From positions 1 to 46,939 of the forward strand of contig QFQY01000040.1 of NCBI GenBank assembly GCA_003248805.1: DNA of 46,939 nt. Reading direction: 5' to 3'. Shown here piece after piece: positions 16,841-27,201 of the stretch. The stretch is from Chelatococcus sp. GTDB taxonomy: Bacteria; Pseudomonadota; Alphaproteobacteria; Rhizobiales; Beijerinckiaceae. The translations under genes and the position numbers were made by a program. A model generated the notes under the pieces. It was not told the DNA's origin and did no database searches. It was given only the letters and a program-made list of their open reading frames with translations. Each line of letters opens with the position of its first letter. Within the stretch, counting starts at the first letter, position 1.

Positions 16841-17335
16841 TCACGCCAGCGCGTCGATCTCTTCGTCCTGCAGATGGCCGGGCACGATGGCGACGGGGAT
16901 CGGGAAGCTCGCCGCGGACTTTCCCGCGAGCGCGCTGACCAGCGGCCCGGGTCCGTCGCGTCCCGCGCCCGCGGCGAGGACGAGCAGCGAGATATCCTCG
17001 TCGGCCTCGATCAGCTTGACCACTTCATCGGCCTTCTCGCCGATGCGCACGATTCGCTCGGGCTCCAGCCCGGCGAGCGCCCGGACGGCGGCCGCCGCCG
17101 TGTCGAGCAGCTTCTCGGCCTCGGCCTCGGCCTCGGCCTTCATCACCTCGCCGACACCGAGCCAGGTCTCGTGCTCGGGCGGCTTGGCCACGCTCAGCAG
17201 CACCATCGCCGCGCCGACGCGCGCGCAACGGCGCGCCGCGAAGCGCACCGCCTTCGCGCATTCCTCGGAGTCGTCCACGACCGCGAGGAATTTCGGCCGA
17301 TGGCCCGCCTCGTAGGACCGCCGTCGTTTCACCAT
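16841..17335 (-). CDS. Universal stress protein (UspA family)
   Basis: 164 aa, single Usp domain. It starts near KFLAVVDDSEECAKAVRFAA, with a C-terminal nucleotide-binding-like run LLVLAAGAGRDGPGPLVSAL and SFPIPVAIVPG. The usual G-2x-G-9x-G(S/T) ATP motif is only partly matched, so ATP binding is unclear. An internal EAEAEAEKL segment is encoded by four tandem CTCGGC hexamers (17114-17137). ATG 17333-17335 chosen; the frame is open upstream through the trpS region but that is not coding. It lies downstream of trpS. Confidence 0.88.
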   Translation of the reverse strand: MVKRRRSYEAGHRPKFLAVVDDSEECAKAVRFAARRCARVGAAMVLLSVAKPPEHETWLGVGEVMKAEAEAEAEKLLDTAAAAVRALAGLEPERIVRIGEKADEVVKLIEADEDISLLVLAAGAGRDGPGPLVSALAGKSAASFPIPVAIVPGHLQDEEIDALA

Positions 17336-17421
17336 GAGTTCGTCCGCCGCCGCTTCGGGAGAGACATGGTGGCCCGCGCCGTCGTCTCGACGCAAGCCCA
17401 CCGGCCGTGGAGCCGGCCGCC

Positions 17422-18480
17422 TCAGCTCCGGATGAAACCGACGATATCCTTGACGTCGCGCATGATCGGAGCCGCGATCGCCTCCGCCCTTCGGGCGCCC
17501 TCGCCGAGGATTCCGTCGATATGCGCCGGGTCGGCGAGCAGGCGGCGCATTTCGCCGGCGATGGGTGCGAGCCGCTCGACCGCGAGGTCGACCAGCGCGC
17601 CCTTGAAGCTGGAGAACTGGCCGCCGCCGAACTGCGCGAGGACCGAAGCCTTCGTCGTTCCCGAAAGCCCGGCATAGATGCCGACGAGGTTCTCCGCTTC
17701 CGGCCTGCCTTCCAGCCCCTTCTCCTCGGACGGCAGCGGCTCGGGATCGGTCTTCGCCTTGCGCACCTTCTGGGCGATGGTCTCGGCATCGTCGGTCAGG
17801 TTGATCCGCGAATAGTCGGACGGGTCCGACTTCGACATCTTCTTGGTGCCGTCGCGCAGGCTCATGACGCGCGGCGCCGGGCCCTGGATCATCGGTTCCG
17901 GCAGCGGGAAGAACCCGGCATCGCCGGTTCCGAGCCCACGCGCCGCGATCTCCGCGCCGAAGTCGTTGTTGAACTTCTGCGCGATGTCGCGGGCGAGTTC
18001 GAGATGCTGCTTCTGGTCCTCGCCGACCGGAACATGCGTGGCCTTGTAGAGCAGGATGTCGGCGGCCATCAGCACGGGATAGTCGTAGAGCCCGACGGAG
18101 GCGTTCTCGCGGTCCTTGCCGGCCTTCTCCTTGAACTGGGTCATGCGGTTGAGCCAGCCGAGGCGGGCGACCGTGTTGAACACCCAGGCGAGCTCGGCAT
18201 GGCCCGAGACCTGGCTCTGGTTGAAGATGACGCTCTTCTGCGGGTCGACGCCGGCGGCGATATAGGCTGCCGCCACCTCGCGCGTCGCCCGGCGCAGTTC
18301 GGCGGGGCCGCCCCAGACGTCGAGGCCCTGCGTGATCGCGTGCATGTCGACGACGCAGTAGATGCACTCGTAGGTCGACTGCATCGCCACCCAGTTGGTG
18401 AGCGCGCCCAGATAGTTGCCGAGATGAAGCGTCGATGTCGGCTGCATGCCGGAAAAGACGCGCTGCTGAAATCCCGTCAT
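17422..18480 (-). CDS. trpS: Tryptophanyl-tRNA synthetase
   Basis: 352 aa class I aminoacyl-tRNA synthetase. The HIGH-like motif is in GMQPTSTLHLGNYLGA near the N-terminus and the KMSKS loop is GTKKMSKSDPSD. Substrate-site blocks YDYPVLMAADILLYKATHVP and VGEDQKQHLELARDIA are intact. ATG 18478-18480 (MTGFQQRVFSG) matches other alphaproteobacterial starts; the upstream in-frame extension is rejected. It starts 46 nt after the murJ stop. murJ-trpS-usp-nfu is a familiar Rhizobiales order. Confidence 0.97.
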   Translation of the reverse strand: MTGFQQRVFSGMQPTSTLHLGNYLGALTNWVAMQSTYECIYCVVDMHAITQGLDVWGGPAELRRATREVAAAYIAAGVDPQKSVIFNQSQVSGHAELAWVFNTVARLGWLNRMTQFKEKAGKDRENASVGLYDYPVLMAADILLYKATHVPVGEDQKQHLELARDIAQKFNNDFGAEIAARGLGTGDAGFFPLPEPMIQGPAPRVMSLRDGTKKMSKSDPSDYSRINLTDDAETIAQKVRKAKTDPEPLPSEEKGLEGRPEAENLVGIYAGLSGTTKASVLAQFGGGQFSSFKGALVDLAVERLAPIAGEMRRLLADPAHIDGILGEGARRAEAIAAPIMRDVKDIVGFIRS

Positions 18481-18526
18481 CGGGCACTCCGTCGTCGCGA
18501 AGGAGGAGAGAAGGGGCGCTTCTGGC

Positions 18527-20152
18527 TCAACCCCGGCGCTTGCGCAAGAGGCGAGCCGGGTCGACTGGCCCGAAGGCGCCGAACCACCAGCCCGCCGCGC
18601 CATAGACGCAGAGCCCGCCGAGACACAGGCTGGCCAGCGCCGAGAGACGCAGGACCAGCGGGTCGTCGGGCTCCATCGCCGGCGCCAGGACCTGCTCGAG
18701 CTCGAACAGGAAGGCGAACATGATCAGGCTGGCGGCGAGCGCGGCGACGACAGGGCGCATTTCGGCGGCGTTCGGCCGCCACAGCCCGGCGACCCGCAAT
18801 GCGGCCCCGAGCAGCATGGCCTGCACGGTAAAGGCGAAGGTCGCCGCGAGAGCCGCTGTGCCGGCCGTGTCCCTGGCCTGTGCGAGGCCGAAGCCGAATG
18901 TCGCCGCGACCGCGACGGCGAGGCAGCCGGAGACCAGCGGCAGGCGCGGTCGCTGGCGCGCGAAATAGGCCTGCCCGAACACCTTGGCGGCGACGGCGAA
19001 GGGCAACCCCGGCGCGAAGGCCTCGAGCGCCGCAGCGGTCCTGTCCCGGTCCTCCGAGCCGAAGCGCCCATGCTCGAACAGCACGGAGACGATGCTGTCG
19101 GAGAGGACGAACAGCGCTGCCGCCGCCGGAATGGCCAGCACGAGCCCCAGCGCCAGCGTCCTGCCCAGGAGCGTGTCCTGCCCCTCGCTGCGGGCCGCCT
19201 GCGCCATGTCGGAGAGCACCACGGTGCCCATCGCCACGCCGACGAAGCCGAGCGGAAGCTGGAAGACGCGATCGGCATAATAGAGGGCGGCGACCGCCCC
19301 CGGCTCCCCGGACGCCACCTGCGTCGAGACGAGCAGGACGAGCTGGCTGGCAGAGGCGGCGAGGAGCGTAGCGCCGCCGGTGCGCACCAGCCGGGTCATT
19401 CCCGGCGACCAGCGCAGCACGGGACGCGGCAGGCCGGCCTTCCGGAGCGCGAGCAGGATCATGGCGAGATGGGCGAGCCCCGTCAGGCTGACGGCGAGCG
19501 CGAGCGCATGCGCCGCGGCGGCCGGCCTGGTATCGACCGCCGTCTGCACCAGCAGCATGGCGAGGAGGATCGCGTTCATCAGCGCCGGCGCGAGCGCCGC
19601 GACCGTGAAACGCTTCTCGGCGTTGAGCATGGCCGCCAGCATCGCCGCGAGCGTGGTGAACAGCAGGAAGGGCAGCATCAGCCGCGTGTAGCCGGCGGCG
19701 AATGCGAGCGTCCCGGGCTCTGCGGCGAAGCCTCCGGCGAGGCCGAGCACGAGCCAGGGCGCGAAGATCTCGCCCAGCGCGACGACGAGGATGAGGAGCA
19801 GGCCGAGCTGTCCCGTCGCCTCGCCTGCGAAGCGCCGCGCGGCGTCCGCGCCGTCCTGGGTCTTGATGTCGAGATAGATCGGCACGAAGGGGGCGTTCAA
19901 GCCGCCTTCGCCCAGCACCCTGCGCACCAGATTGGGCAGGCGCAGGGCGGCGAGGAAGGCATCGGCGACGGGCCCGCCGCCGAGCAGCCGGGCGATCAGC
20001 ACGTCGCGCGCGAAACCGAGCAGCCGCGAGGCCATGGTGGCCGCCCCCACGATCGCGGAATCGCGTGCGAGGCGGGAGCCTCGAGGTCCTGCGTCTTTCA
20101 ACGGGGCGTCCTGGACGATGAGCGGATCGGCACTATCGTCGTCGGGAGGCAA
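18527..20152 (-). CDS. murJ: Lipid II flippase MurJ
   Basis: 541 aa polytopic MOP-superfamily protein, about 14 membrane segments. It moves lipid II across the inner membrane for peptidoglycan synthesis. Recognised by SRLLGFARDVLIARLLGGGP and ADAFLAALRLPNLVRRVLGEGGLNAPFVP, the diagnostic MurJ N-terminal block. The annotated start is a TTG (20150-20152, encoding MPPDDDSADPL); this gives a hydrophilic ~35-residue leader before the first helix. No ATG occurs before the first TM segment (the next is in ATMASRLLG), so the true start is uncertain. Confidence 0.93.
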   Translation of the reverse strand: MPPDDDSADPLIVQDAPLKDAGPRGSRLARDSAIVGAATMASRLLGFARDVLIARLLGGGPVADAFLAALRLPNLVRRVLGEGGLNAPFVPIYLDIKTQDGADAARRFAGEATGQLGLLLILVVALGEIFAPWLVLGLAGGFAAEPGTLAFAAGYTRLMLPFLLFTTLAAMLAAMLNAEKRFTVAALAPALMNAILLAMLLVQTAVDTRPAAAAHALALAVSLTGLAHLAMILLALRKAGLPRPVLRWSPGMTRLVRTGGATLLAASASQLVLLVSTQVASGEPGAVAALYYADRVFQLPLGFVGVAMGTVVLSDMAQAARSEGQDTLLGRTLALGLVLAIPAAAALFVLSDSIVSVLFEHGRFGSEDRDRTAAALEAFAPGLPFAVAAKVFGQAYFARQRPRLPLVSGCLAVAVAATFGFGLAQARDTAGTAALAATFAFTVQAMLLGAALRVAGLWRPNAAEMRPVVAALAASLIMFAFLFELEQVLAPAMEPDDPLVLRLSALASLCLGGLCVYGAAGWWFGAFGPVDPARLLRKRRG

Positions 20153-20198
20153 TGCGCAAGCCCCGCCGAGGCCGCCCGCCTGACCAGGGGGGCGGCGG

Positions 20199-21509
<1,311 letters not shown>

Positions 21510-21534
21510 GATTCAGAACTGTCCGGGTGAAACG

Positions 21535-22610
21535 TCATGATGAGAGCGGCAGGTCCACGGGCGGCAGCCTGTCGCGGAGGCTGCCGAGCGGCAGGCGCGG
21601 CAGGATCGCGCCGCGCAGGCGCCGCCAGCCGGCCGAGAGCGCGAGGACCAGCACGGCAAGGCCGAGCAGGGCGAGCGGCAGGCCGAGATTGTCCGACACG
21701 CCACGCGAGATGAGATAGCCGAGCGCGATTCCGGCATAGCTGAGGCCCGAGACCAGCAGCGCGCGGCGGTCTATCACCAACGCGACGATGCCGAGCACGG
21801 CGAAGAGGGCGAGGATCAGGATCGCCTCGGCAGCGCCGAGCCGCCCCGCGAAGGCAATGCCCTGGAACGTCGGATGGACGATCAGCCCGGCCGCGAGCAG
21901 ATGCAGCCAGAATGCCGCATCCGCATGCCGTGTGCGCCGGTTTGGATCGTCCATGTCGAGCTTCAGCGCGATCGCGAAGATGACCAGTCCGGCCACGACG
22001 AAACCGGCATTCACGAAGCTGCGCATGAATTCGGGTGCGAGCATGAACAGCGCCGCGACGATGGCCCCGACCGCGCCGCCGGCAGCCAGGGCGAGGCCGA
22101 TCGGAACGCGGAAGCGCCAGTAATGCAGGGCTGCTGCGGCACCGAATCCCGCGAAGGCGAAGATGGAGAAACCGCTCGTGGGTCGAAAGCCCCTCATGGC
22201 GAAGCCCTGCGGCCCGCCGATCATGCTGGCGAGGATTGCCGCCGAGCCTGCGAACATGATCGCGAGCAGGATCGAGGGAAATGCAAGCCTCAGGCGCCGG
22301 GCGAAGATCTCGCTCAGCCCCCAGGCCGCGAGCGCCGCCGTCAGCGCGAAGGCGTTGCCGAAGCCGATTACGCGCGACAGGCCGATCAGCGCTCCGGCCA
22401 ACAGGCCGACGCCGATGCCGACGAAGACGTCGTTGAACCCGCCGATCAGCCGGAAGCGCTCGTCGTCGGGGTCGATTCGGGCCGGCTCGCCGACATCCGG
22501 CTGCAAGGGAGCGGCGGCCAGGCGAAGTCTCGCCAGATGCGCGATCCGCACAGCCTGGGCGCCGTCTATGATGCCCTCGGCAACCGCGGCATCGAGGTCC
22601 TGCTGCTGGA

Positions 22611-22614
<4 letters not shown>
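21535..22614 (-). CDS. Polytopic membrane protein, function unknown
   Basis: 359 aa. The first ~55 residues are soluble (IQQQDLDAAVAEGIIDGAQA, a short helical segment like the N-terminus of DUF2157-type proteins); the rest has about ten hydrophobic segments (for example DVFVGIGVGLLAGALIGLSR, AEAILILALFAVLGIVALVI, LPLALLGLAVLVLALSAGW). No enzymatic motif was recognised; a DUF2157-like assignment is tentative. The start is GTG (22612-22614), overlapping the hslV stop as GTGA, and the stop is 25 nt from hslU, so it is embedded and probably co-translated within the hslVU operon. Confidence 0.8.
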
Positions 22615-23180
<566 letters not shown>

Positions 23181-23309
23181 CGCGATTCGGGCTCGGGCTT
23201 TCTCGTCGGCGGGAGACGCCAACATGTTGGGGCGGGGCCGCGGTATCAAGGGGCGTGCGCCGAAGCGCGCCCGCAAGCGCGGCGGCGATTCACGTGAAAC
23301 CTCGCCGCC

Positions 23310-24521
23310 TCAGGCGGCGCGCTTCAGCCCGGCGCGGCTCCAGATCTCGCTCAGGCTGGCGACGAGATGGGCGATATCGCCGTCGGAATGCTGCGGCGAC
23401 GGCGTGATCCGCAGCCGCTCGGTGCCGCGCGGCACGGTCGGATAGTTGATCGGCTGGACATAGATCGCAAAGCGTTCGAGCAGTTCGTCGCTGATCCGCT
23501 TGCAGGCGGCGGCATCCCCCACCATCACCGGAACGATATGGCTGGGATTGGCCAGATGCGGGATGCCGGCCTCGTCGAGCGCGGTCCTCAGCGCGGCGAC
23601 ACGGTCGCGCTGGCCCTCGCGTTCGGCGGAGCTCTCCTTGAGATGCCGGATCGCCGCCAGCGCGCCGGCCGCGACGGCCGGCGGCAGGGCGCTGGAGAAG
23701 ATGAATCCCGAGGCGAAGCTGCGGATGAAGTCGCACAGCGCCGCCGAGCCGGCGACATAGCCGCCCATCACCCCGTAGGCCTTGGCCAGCGTGCCCTCGA
23801 TCAGGGTCAGCCGCCGGCTCAGGCCGTCGCGCTCGCTCACGCCGCCGCCGCGCGGTCCGTAGAGACCCACCGCATGGACCTCGTCGATATAGGTCATCGC
23901 GCCGAATTCATCCGCGATGTCGCAGAATTCCGCGATTGGCGCGATGTCGCCATCCATCGAGTAGACCGATTCGAAGGCGATCAGCTTCGGCCGCTCCGCC
24001 GGCAGGGCGGCGAGCTTGCGGCGCAGATCGTCCGGATCGTTATGGGCGAAGATCCGCTTCTCGGCGCGCGAATGGCGGATGCCCTCGATCATCGAGGCGT
24101 GGTTGAGCGCGTCCGTCAGCACGACGCAGCCGGGAATGCGCGCGGCCAGCGTCGACAGCGAGGCCCAGTTCGACATGTAGCCGGAGTTGAACAGCAGCGC
24201 CGATTCCTTGCCGTGGAGATCCGCGAGCTCGCGCTCGAGCAGCACATGGGCATGGTTGGTGCCGGCGATGTTGCGCGTGCCGCCCGCGCCGGCACCGCTC
24301 GCGTCCAGCGCCGCGCGCATCGCGTCCAGCACCTTGGGATGCTGGCCCATGCCGAGATAGTCGTTCGAGCACCAGACCGTGACCTCTCGCGGTCCGGCCG
24401 GTCCATGCCAGACGGCGCGCGGAAAGCGACCTGCCTGCCGCTCCAGATCGGCGAAGACGCGGTAGCGGCCCTCCGTGCGGAGGCTGCCGAGCTCGGTCCG
24501 GAAGAATGCCTCGAAATCCAT
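23310..24521 (-). CDS. hemA: 5-aminolevulinate synthase
   Basis: 403 aa PLP enzyme condensing glycine with succinyl-CoA, the Shemin (C4) route to heme used by alphaproteobacteria. Key residues: the PLP lysine K247 in EGTLAKAYGVMGGY, the cofactor aspartate D213 in YIDEVHAVGLYGPRG, and NIAGTNHAH plus NHASMIEGIR active-site loops. Full-length and intact. A very good ribosome-binding site (AGGAGG) precedes ATG 24519-24521. It is a single-gene unit, with a RIME-like palindromic repeat immediately upstream. Confidence 0.97.
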   Translation of the reverse strand: MDFEAFFRTELGSLRTEGRYRVFADLERQAGRFPRAVWHGPAGPREVTVWCSNDYLGMGQHPKVLDAMRAALDASGAGAGGTRNIAGTNHAHVLLERELADLHGKESALLFNSGYMSNWASLSTLAARIPGCVVLTDALNHASMIEGIRHSRAEKRIFAHNDPDDLRRKLAALPAERPKLIAFESVYSMDGDIAPIAEFCDIADEFGAMTYIDEVHAVGLYGPRGGGVSERDGLSRRLTLIEGTLAKAYGVMGGYVAGSAALCDFIRSFASGFIFSSALPPAVAAGALAAIRHLKESSAEREGQRDRVAALRTALDEAGIPHLANPSHIVPVMVGDAAACKRISDELLERFAIYVQPINYPTVPRGTERLRITPSPQHSDGDIAHLVASLSEIWSRAGLKRAA

Positions 24522-24546
24522 CGCGCCCTCCTGTGGCGCCGTTCAT

Positions 24547-24653
24547 CTAGAGCATCGGCCCGAAAAGTGGAGCGCGGTTTTCGGGAAAAGCCGATGCAAG
24601 ATCAAAGAGCTAGAGTATCGGACTGAATACGATATTCAGTCCGATACTCTAGG
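24547..24653. repeat. RIME-like intergenic palindromic repeat
   Basis: The left half (24547-~24600) has inverted blocks (AGCATCGGCCCGAAAAGTGG versus CGGTTTTCGGGAAAAGCCGAT) typical of Rhizobiales intergenic mosaic elements. The right half is a perfect 20-bp inverted repeat (24610-24629 and 24633-24652) around CGA, bounded by CTAG. It lies between hemA and the M20 hydrolase gene. Assignment to the RIME group rests on recollection of the motif. Confidence 0.7.
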
Positions 24654-24696
24654 CTCGCGGACGCACCGAGGGAATGGAATGTGGTGTCGCGCCCCC

Positions 24697-25953
24697 TCAG
24701 CCTTCCCGCTGCGCAAGTTCCAGGATCGTCTCCAGAAGGACCCGGATGGCGATGCCGGCATCCGCTTCCGTCATCGCTTCGAGAGGCGAATGGCTGATCC
24801 CCTTCTCGTTGCGGACGAACAGCATGGCGGCCGGGCAGATCGCCGCCATCGCCATGGCGTCGTGCCCGGCGCCCGACGGCAGCCGCCGCGCCTTCAGATT
24901 GGCGCCGGTGCGCGCGATGCCGGCCGCCAGGGCGTCCTGCAGGGCAGGATCCATCGGCACGGCCTGCGCCTTCGCATAGCGCGTGATCGTCACCTCGACA
25001 CCGCGGCGGGCGGCGATCGCCGGGAAGCGGTCGTTGATCGCCGCTTCCATGGCGGCGAGGGTCTCGTTCTTCGGGCTGCGATAGTCGATAGTGAAGTCGA
25101 CGGCGCCCGGCACCACGTTGGTCGCGCCCGGATCGGGCCGGAAGACGCCGACGGTGCCGACCGCCTGCTCATGGGAGGAGGCGATGGTCTCGAGCGCGAG
25201 CGCCATCTCGGCCGCGGCCGTGAGCGCGTCCTTGCGCAGGGCCATCGGAACGGTCCCGGCATGGCCGGCCTCGCCGGTGACGCGGATGCGGGCGCGGCTC
25301 TGGGCGTTGATGGTGGTGACGATCCCGACCGCCTCGTCCTCCGACTCCAGAACCGGGCCCTGCTCGATATGGACTTCGAGATAGGCCTTCAGCGAGCCGG
25401 GCGCGCGGGCGAGGCCGGCGATGCCGTCTGGATTGCCGCCGAAAGCCACGAGCGCATCGCGCAGCCGCAACCCGTCGGAATCCGTCGCATCGAGCCATTC
25501 GGCCTCGTAGTCGCCCGCGAGCGCGCTCGACGTCGACAGATGCGTCGGGAAGCGGACATTCTCCTCGTCGCCGAACGCCACGACCTCCAGCGGGAAGGGC
25601 AGGGTGATCCCCGCGTCGCGCAGGGCCTGCGCGGCCAGGATGCCGGCCACCACACCGAGATTGCCGTCGAAGCGGCCGCCGTCGCGCACGGTGTCGATAT
25701 GGGAGCCGATCATCACGGTGGGGCTGCCGGGGCGCGAGCCTTCGCGCCGGCCCTGCACCGAGCCGGCGGCGTCGATGACCGTTGTGAGGCCCGCGACCTC
25801 CATCGCGCCCTTCACCCATTCCGCCGCCTGCCTGTGCGCGGGCGAGAGATAGAGCCGCGTCAGCTTGCCCGGTTCGTCTGTGAAGCGGTTCAGGCCCTGG
25901 AGAGCGGCGAAGGCGCGGGCGCCGAGGACGGCGGCGGAAGGGAGAGTCTGCAT
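24697..25953 (-). CDS. M20-family allantoate amidohydrolase / N-carbamoyl-amino-acid hydrolase
   Basis: 418 aa zinc-dependent amidohydrolase of the AllC/HyuC group. Metal-ligand motifs: IGSHIDTVRDGGRFDGNLG (His and bridging Asp), FGDEENVRFP (Glu pair) and EVHIEQGPVLE; the C-terminal SGAGHDAMAMA contains the last ligand region and NEKGISHSPLE the dimer-domain His. It probably hydrolyses a ureido group from allantoate, ureidoglycolate or N-carbamoyl amino acids; sequence alone does not decide the substrate. No other purine-degradation gene is adjacent. An SDR gene lies 98 bp upstream in the same direction, possibly co-transcribed. Confidence 0.87.
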   Translation of the reverse strand: MQTLPSAAVLGARAFAALQGLNRFTDEPGKLTRLYLSPAHRQAAEWVKGAMEVAGLTTVIDAAGSVQGRREGSRPGSPTVMIGSHIDTVRDGGRFDGNLGVVAGILAAQALRDAGITLPFPLEVVAFGDEENVRFPTHLSTSSALAGDYEAEWLDATDSDGLRLRDALVAFGGNPDGIAGLARAPGSLKAYLEVHIEQGPVLESEDEAVGIVTTINAQSRARIRVTGEAGHAGTVPMALRKDALTAAAEMALALETIASSHEQAVGTVGVFRPDPGATNVVPGAVDFTIDYRSPKNETLAAMEAAINDRFPAIAARRGVEVTITRYAKAQAVPMDPALQDALAAGIARTGANLKARRLPSGAGHDAMAMAAICPAAMLFVRNEKGISHSPLEAMTEADAGIAIRVLLETILELAQREG

Positions 25954-26051
25954 GCGCGCAGTCTAGATCATGGCCTGCGCGAGGTGGAACCGATTCTTGC
26001 GTTCGGTGCCGCCTCGCGGGCCGTCATCGGTGCGACCTCTTTCCAGAGGGC

Positions 26052-26798
26052 TCAGTAGGTCGCGCGGCCGCCCGACAGGTCGAACACGCCGCCGGTGGTG
26101 AAGCTGTTCTCCGCCGAGGCGAGGAAGGCGACCATGGAGGCGACCTCCTCGGGCTTCAGGAAGCGCCCGCGCGGAATCTTCGCGAGCATGTAGCCGATAT
26201 GCTCCTCGCTCATCTGGTCGAAGATGCGGGTGCGCGCGGCTGCCGGCGTGATGCAGTTCACCGCGATGTCATGCTCCGCGACTTCCTTGCCGAGCGACTT
26301 GGTCAGCGCGATCACCGCCGCCTTCGAGGCGGAATAGGCCGAGGCGTTGGGATTGCCCTCCTTGCCGGCGATCGAGGCCACGAGGACGAGCCGGCCGTAA
26401 TTGCGCCGGATCATGCCGGGCATCACCGCCTGGCAGCAATGTAGGGTGCCATCCACGTTGAGGCGCATCACGCGCGCCCATTCCTCGGCCGGATAGTCCC
26501 AGGTCTTCAGGTTCGGCCCGGCGATGCCGGCGCTGGTGACGAGGATGTCGATGCGTCCCAGCCGGGCTTCCAGCGCGTCCGTCGCCGCTTTCACCGCCTT
26601 CGCGTCGGTCACGTCGACCGCGTCCGAGACCGCCCCGCGACCGATTTCCCGCGCTGCCGTCGCGGCGAGATTGCCGTCGATATCCCAGATCGCGACCTCG
26701 GCCCCGCTCTCGGCGAAACGCTCCGCGATCGCGCGGCCGATTCCCTGCGCGCCGCCGGTGACGATGGCGACGCGCCCGTTCAGATCGATTCGATTCAT
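26052..26798 (-). CDS. Short-chain dehydrogenase/reductase
   Basis: 248 aa classical SDR. Cofactor motif TGGAQGIG (residues 14-21), acidic D39 after strand 2 (EVAIWDID) favouring NAD(H), VTSAG instead of the usual NNAG, and catalytic S142, Y155 and K159 (YSASK). The substrate is unknown; sugar-acid or acyl substrates are common for this group. Start ATG 26796-26798 is preceded by AAGGAG. It may share a transcript with the downstream M20 hydrolase. A long inverted repeat at 26905-26943 lies ~107 bp upstream and could be an operator. Confidence 0.9.
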   Translation of the reverse strand: MNRIDLNGRVAIVTGGAQGIGRAIAERFAESGAEVAIWDIDGNLAATAAREIGRGAVSDAVDVTDAKAVKAATDALEARLGRIDILVTSAGIAGPNLKTWDYPAEEWARVMRLNVDGTLHCCQAVMPGMIRRNYGRLVLVASIAGKEGNPNASAYSASKAAVIALTKSLGKEVAEHDIAVNCITPAAARTRIFDQMSEEHIGYMLAKIPRGRFLKPEEVASMVAFLASAENSFTTGGVFDLSGGRATY

Positions 26799-27201
26799 TG
26801 TGGCTCCTTGGCTCCCTGCCCTGCGAGACTAGAACATTGCGAGCCCGGGAGGGAGCCGTCCATGCCGCCGCCATCGGGTGCGGCGCGGCGATACCGACAG
26901 CGTCGTTAACATATGGACGATGCGCCAGATGCATATCGTTAACCACGGCACCGGCCTCGGGGAGGGTTTTCGAGGCTCCGGATGCGTGCCGGAATGGAAC
27001 GCCCGGCCGTGATCCGTGCCGTTGCCGGACAGCCTCCGCCCCCCCACGCGACCTGCGGTCGGCGGGTTCGTGTCGACTCGGCACAAGTCGTTGGTTTTGC
27101 AGTCCGATATCGATTAACGCGCTGTCGCGGATTCGGGGAACGACCCGTTCACCCTTATCCTCGCTTCGCCTTGACCCGGTCCCCCGTTGCGCCATGACAT
27201 C
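26799..27201. other. 403-bp divergent intergenic region
   Basis: Separates the SDR (minus) from the WecG-type gene (plus). No credible ORF or RNA was seen. It contains the inverted repeat described at 26905-26943. The region is more AT-rich than its neighbours around 26900-26945 and 27095-27120, which suggests divergent promoters, but no convincing -35/-10 pair was found. Confidence 0.5.
26905..26943. promoter_or_regulatory. Long imperfect inverted repeat (candidate operator)
   Basis: GTTAACATATG (26905-26915) and CATATCGTTAAC (26932-26943) face each other across 16 bp, with one extra base in the right arm. GTTAAC is itself palindromic. The layout could accommodate two dimers of a repressor such as a GntR/FCD-type regulator; the regulator is not identified. 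Confidence 0.4.

Noticed and set aside
26905..26943. CtrA binding site (TTAA-N7-TTAA)
   Set aside because: The TTAA elements are about 28 bp apart, not 7, so it does not fit.
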